Shown: positions 60,282-64,000 of the stretch, piece by piece
Numbering within the stretch: position 1 is the first letter of the stretch
Layout: each line of letters begins with the position of its first letter
Origin: Atrichornis clamosus
Taxonomy: Eukaryota; Chordata; Aves; Passeriformes; Menuridae
NCBI GenBank assembly: GCA_013400975.1
Contig: WBMZ01014153.1
Coordinates: 124,001 to 188,000 of the forward strand
Direction: 5' to 3'
Length of the DNA stretch: 64,000 nt
Translations under genes and position numbers: made by a program
Notes under the pieces: generated by a model
What the model was told of the DNA's origin: nothing
Database searches by the model: none
Seen by the model: the letters and a program-made list of their open reading frames with translations, nothing else

Positions 60282-63200
60282 AGTACAGGGGTGCAGTCTT
60301 AAATTTACCTGTAAATACACTCCCTTTCTCCGAAATGCTGATCAGGTCTCATTTCTTTATTATTGTGTACTTTTTAGGGTGTTGCTTTAAAAAAAATGGT
60401 GCCATTTTCTCACTCACTGCCTGGACTGATACTAGGAGGGGCTCATTTTCCTGCTGTGGGGAATTGATTATATATATCTCTTCTCTTCAAATTTTGCCCA
60501 AGCTACAAGTTTAGAGACACTTGCAAATGAGGATATTCATTAACCTTTCTGCTTCAGCTGCTTTTCTGTAGGGAGAAAAACTGAGAGGTCAATGGGCAAA
60601 GTGAGTAGCTGATGTTAAAGGGTTAGGCTGGTTGCCTAGACCCAACAACCCTGGATCCTCTGTGCTCTGTTGGCTTCCTGATTTTTCATTCAGACTTAAT
60701 TTGAATGACCTACAGGGAGACTAAATGCAGTTGCCCTCATTTCTCCTGACCTACAGTGTATTTCCTAGACTTCCCCTTGGCAGTAGAGGGAAATAATTCC
60801 TCCCTCTGAGACACGGACCTTTCCTGAACCTGTGTGGTATACCAGCCTGATCCACAGTTTCTGACGCCTTCTGCAGAAACTCAGTGGACATTGAAGAATG
60901 AAAAAACCTCAGTGAGACTCTTGGGGGCACTTTCAACTAGAGCACAGGTGATCTGATGACATCTACACACTACTTTCATGTCTCTTTGTAAGACTATGTG
61001 CTTAACTTCATCATACTGTACTTCTCATTGGTATATTTGTGTTATGGTATAAGCCTTGAGATTTCAATATTGTCATATTTTATTTTTTCTCCTTGAAAGG
61101 AAAATCAAGCCATGATGTTCCTGCTATACAGACACATGCTAAGATTAGTATTACATTGAAATGAGGAGAAGGCTCAAAGAAACAGCTGCTTCACAGGCAC
61201 TCAAATCATGAAAGAACTTTCTAACTCATGAACATGCTATTTTTGCTGTACTTCCTTAGTAAGTTTAGTAAAGTCTTAGTATTTTATAAGTTTAATGTGG
61301 TGTTGCATACTTTATGTAATGAAGTAGTAGTAGTCATTTCATGCCATGTTTTTGTTTTTTGAGACCATTTAGAGGAGGAGTGTGAATCTTAATGAAAAGA
61401 GAAAAAAATAATGAAAATGAATGCTTAACAATTTTCAGGTTGGTGCATTAAAACTATATGATACATCAGTCTGTGTAGAGTTTTTTGTTTAGTCTGTGAG
61501 GCAAGTCTCTACAACAATTAATACACGTGTATGACAAAATTCTTTATATTTTCTTCTCTTTTTCGTAGGAAAAATTTCAATCTCTTTTTATGTACCTTAG
61601 AAAAATGTTTTACTTCTTCCCAATGATTTTTCATATTGGTTTAAAGTCTGTAGAGTAATGCTGTAACTCGTGACTTTCCTGTGCAGGAGTTCCTTTCTTC
61701 ATAGGCAGGTTTCTGCTATAAATCACTCGGATCTGAATGGATAGTCCCCAAAGTCATTTTACTTAGATTTGCTTAGAGACATCTGACTGGAATGATTTTC
61801 AGTTTCCATAAAAGCCAGAATCCATTGCCACTATTGCTATTACTTGCTATATAGATATCCAACACAAACACACTGATGATACAAAGGGCTCCAGAGACCT
61901 TTCTAAAGAGTGAAGAATCTGAACAAAAAACAAATTTGGGGGTAGTTTATTTTGGTTTTGGTACCTCTGTGGCTATTCTTAAAGGGTAATTTGAATACTT
62001 TGGGAAACTATGTTTTATTGTCAGCTCCCATTCAAAAATATAAACCTAAGGCTTAATGTAATCCTTTAGATATCCTGTATAGTCTTTATATAGTTGCTAT
62101 ACAGGCTTTAATAAAAGCTGCAAAAGATTGAATATGCAAAGATATATTAGGAATGCAGAAGATATCTATGGAAGCTTAACACTTTAATAGGATAATTTTA
62201 GTAAATATCTTAAAGCTTTCTGTCGAAACTTTGGTTGAGTATTTTCCACCCAAACAGCTGATAAAGAAATGGCACGCTTAACAAATTAATTTATATTTTG
62301 CTGAGGTGTCTATTTGGAGAAACTGCATAACTTAATTTAAATAAAATATTTCAATTTTCCATTTGAAATTATTTTTGGCAACTGCAGAAAAAGATCACTT
62401 TACAAGTATATAAAGTGAAATGTTTAATTCAGTGAAGATCTTTTAAAAACAACTTTCTTCAGAAAGAGCTTGATAACTTTATTTTTCTCAAAATTAGAAC
62501 AACGGAACAACTTTGATTTCTGAAGCTCTTTGAAAAACTGAACTTTTGATCTCCTTAATTTGGTTTGGAATTCTTAATTGTTCTAAAGTTTTATTTAAAG
62601 CATTTCAAAATATCACTTTCAAAAATATGGAAAATTAAATTTTAAAATGTCTTCTTATACCTATTTAATTCTTGCTTTATATAGGAACCCGAAGACACTA
62701 AATTTCATTCAGATTTGCATTATATTCAGAGAGGTGAAGAGAAGTGTATAAATCTATAGAGCATAAATTTCACAACTCCAAAAAGAAGTTTGTGATTTGT
62801 GCACTGATTTCAAACTCCATCCAGCAATTGTTCATCATAATTAACTTGTTTGTGGTTGATTTCCTTGTAGTTGCATGGCACTAGAAATTTTGAGATTTTC
62901 CCTCTGTTAACCATCATTCACATGTATAATGAAAAGATGATCTTTGCCTCAAACAGCATAAAAGAGTCACATAAATATAACACAAGAGCTGTAGAAGGAG
63001 GATGTAGAGAAACAGTGGGACCATATCAGTCAGCACAGTCTTCAGTATCACCCTGGGGTAACCACAGATGTGCAGTATGACCACTTTTTCAAAGAACTGC
63101 TTCAAGGAGAAGATTGGTGAAAGGAGGAAACAAAGCATTTTAAACTGGCATATCTTGGCTAAAGCCAATGGCTAACTGAAAACAGAAATCTTGACATAAA

Positions 63201-64000
63201 CTCTATGGTATGGTAGAATTCACCGTGTATGAAATGCCTGTGTTTTCTTACAGTTTTCAATCATCTTGTAATAAAACTAATCCTCTTCTGTAACATTTCA
63301 GTAGAGTACAATTAAAAATAAAGTGATATAAAGCACTATTACATTAGACTCGCTTTCAAGTATTATCCAAGTTTTGGGGGTTTGGGGTTTTTTTTAATAA
63401 TTTCTCAGTACAAAATTAAATTTAAGGCAGTTCACATTGATTACAGAAAAAAGAAAATTTTCTAGGTTGTGGTTTTAATGTTGTAAACCCTGAAACTTTC
63501 CTGGAGAACTGAAATAGTGTAGTATGGTTTTCTTGGACATGTAACTTCTACTAGAGTTAGTTATTTCCGTGACATACATGGTAATAAGAGTACTACTTTG
63601 CTACTTAATCTAGTTAAGATATTTCCAAGTATAAACAGGCATAAAGAAATTTATAGCAGAAGAATTTAGTCATTCAGGAAGATTTAATGATTAAAAATGT
63701 CTGTTTCCAAGTTTCTGAGTGTCTGAAGAATCAGAAGAACTGATATATTTCAGAACTAAACATCCAAATCTCACTGCATTTTTGCTCCACAATTTAGGCT
63801 TTATTGTGTCTGTGCCTATGAGAATTCTCTGCGAGAACTGAAAGGTTTCCTTTCATCCTCTACACTTGGTAAAATTACCGACTGTTTCTACCACACGATT
63901 GTTGATTTAATTGATCAGCAGGCAGATGGCTGAACCATCTTTCACATAACTGTTGCTCGAAGTTGGATCTGATACAGCAGAAAGAAGATATAAAAGTTTA
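60282..64000. other. Unique sequence to the window end, no gene seen
   Basis: About 3.7 kb. The part 60560-60960 is less AT-rich and more complex than the rest and contains a 7-bp inverted repeat (AGAGGGA/TCCCTCT near 60785-60809); I cannot identify it. The remainder is AT-rich with open frames below 90 codons and no recognised motif. A T/G patch lies at 63371-63395. Confidence 0.55.

Overview
The window looks like gene-poor nuclear DNA of a bird. Evidence: several CR1 LINE copies, which are 5'-truncated and end in the ATTCTATG-type 3' tails typical of avian CR1, plus long terminal repeats of two families that I recognise from bird genomes. Most of the rest is AT-rich, intron- or intergenic-like sequence. 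I cannot name the species or chromosome. I found no protein-coding exon, tRNA, rRNA, snRNA, CRISPR array or bacterial-type operon that I can support. The longest open frames are either decayed CR1 reverse-transcriptase pieces or chance frames antisense to LTRs.

Layout: 1-1119 unique sequence with a TTGG/TTTG simple repeat. 1120-1893 plus-strand CR1 3' end. 7133-7232 and 7425-7500 two minus-strand CR1 tail scraps. 15719-15811 a speculative exon-like block in otherwise unique DNA. 16653-16724 a 36-bp tandem duplication. 18626-19000 a badly decayed LTR. 23193-23775 a minus-strand CR1, followed after about 60 bp by a long plus-strand solo LTR (23835-25148) that is itself split by a minus-strand CR1 (24810-24975). 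27877-28012 an exact 68-bp tandem duplication. 32705-35215 the largest element, a minus-strand CR1 of about 2.5 kb holding the end of the endonuclease and most of the reverse transcriptase, but frameshifted and without the catalytic FADD box. 42938-42962 a short perfect hairpin. 43481-43640 a strongly strand-asymmetric T/G tract. 44145-44967 a plus-strand CR1. 49452-49497 an AT tract able to fold back on itself. 51971-52101 a CR1 tail. 54800-55150 a complex, low-repeat stretch that may be a conserved non-coding element. 56840-57046, 58481-59033 and 59620-60281 three LTR pieces of two families within 3.5 kb. The remainder is unique AT-rich DNA.

Nothing here works together as a gene system. What the window records is transposon history: CR1 inserting into an LTR, two LTR families each present as copies of different decay, and inactivating lesions in the largest CR1. 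I did not find a new biological system. The points most worth checking are the possible non-coding element at 54.8-55.1 kb, the exon-like block at 15.7 kb, the LTR edge duplication beside an ambiguous base at 23.9 kb, and the exact 68-bp duplication.
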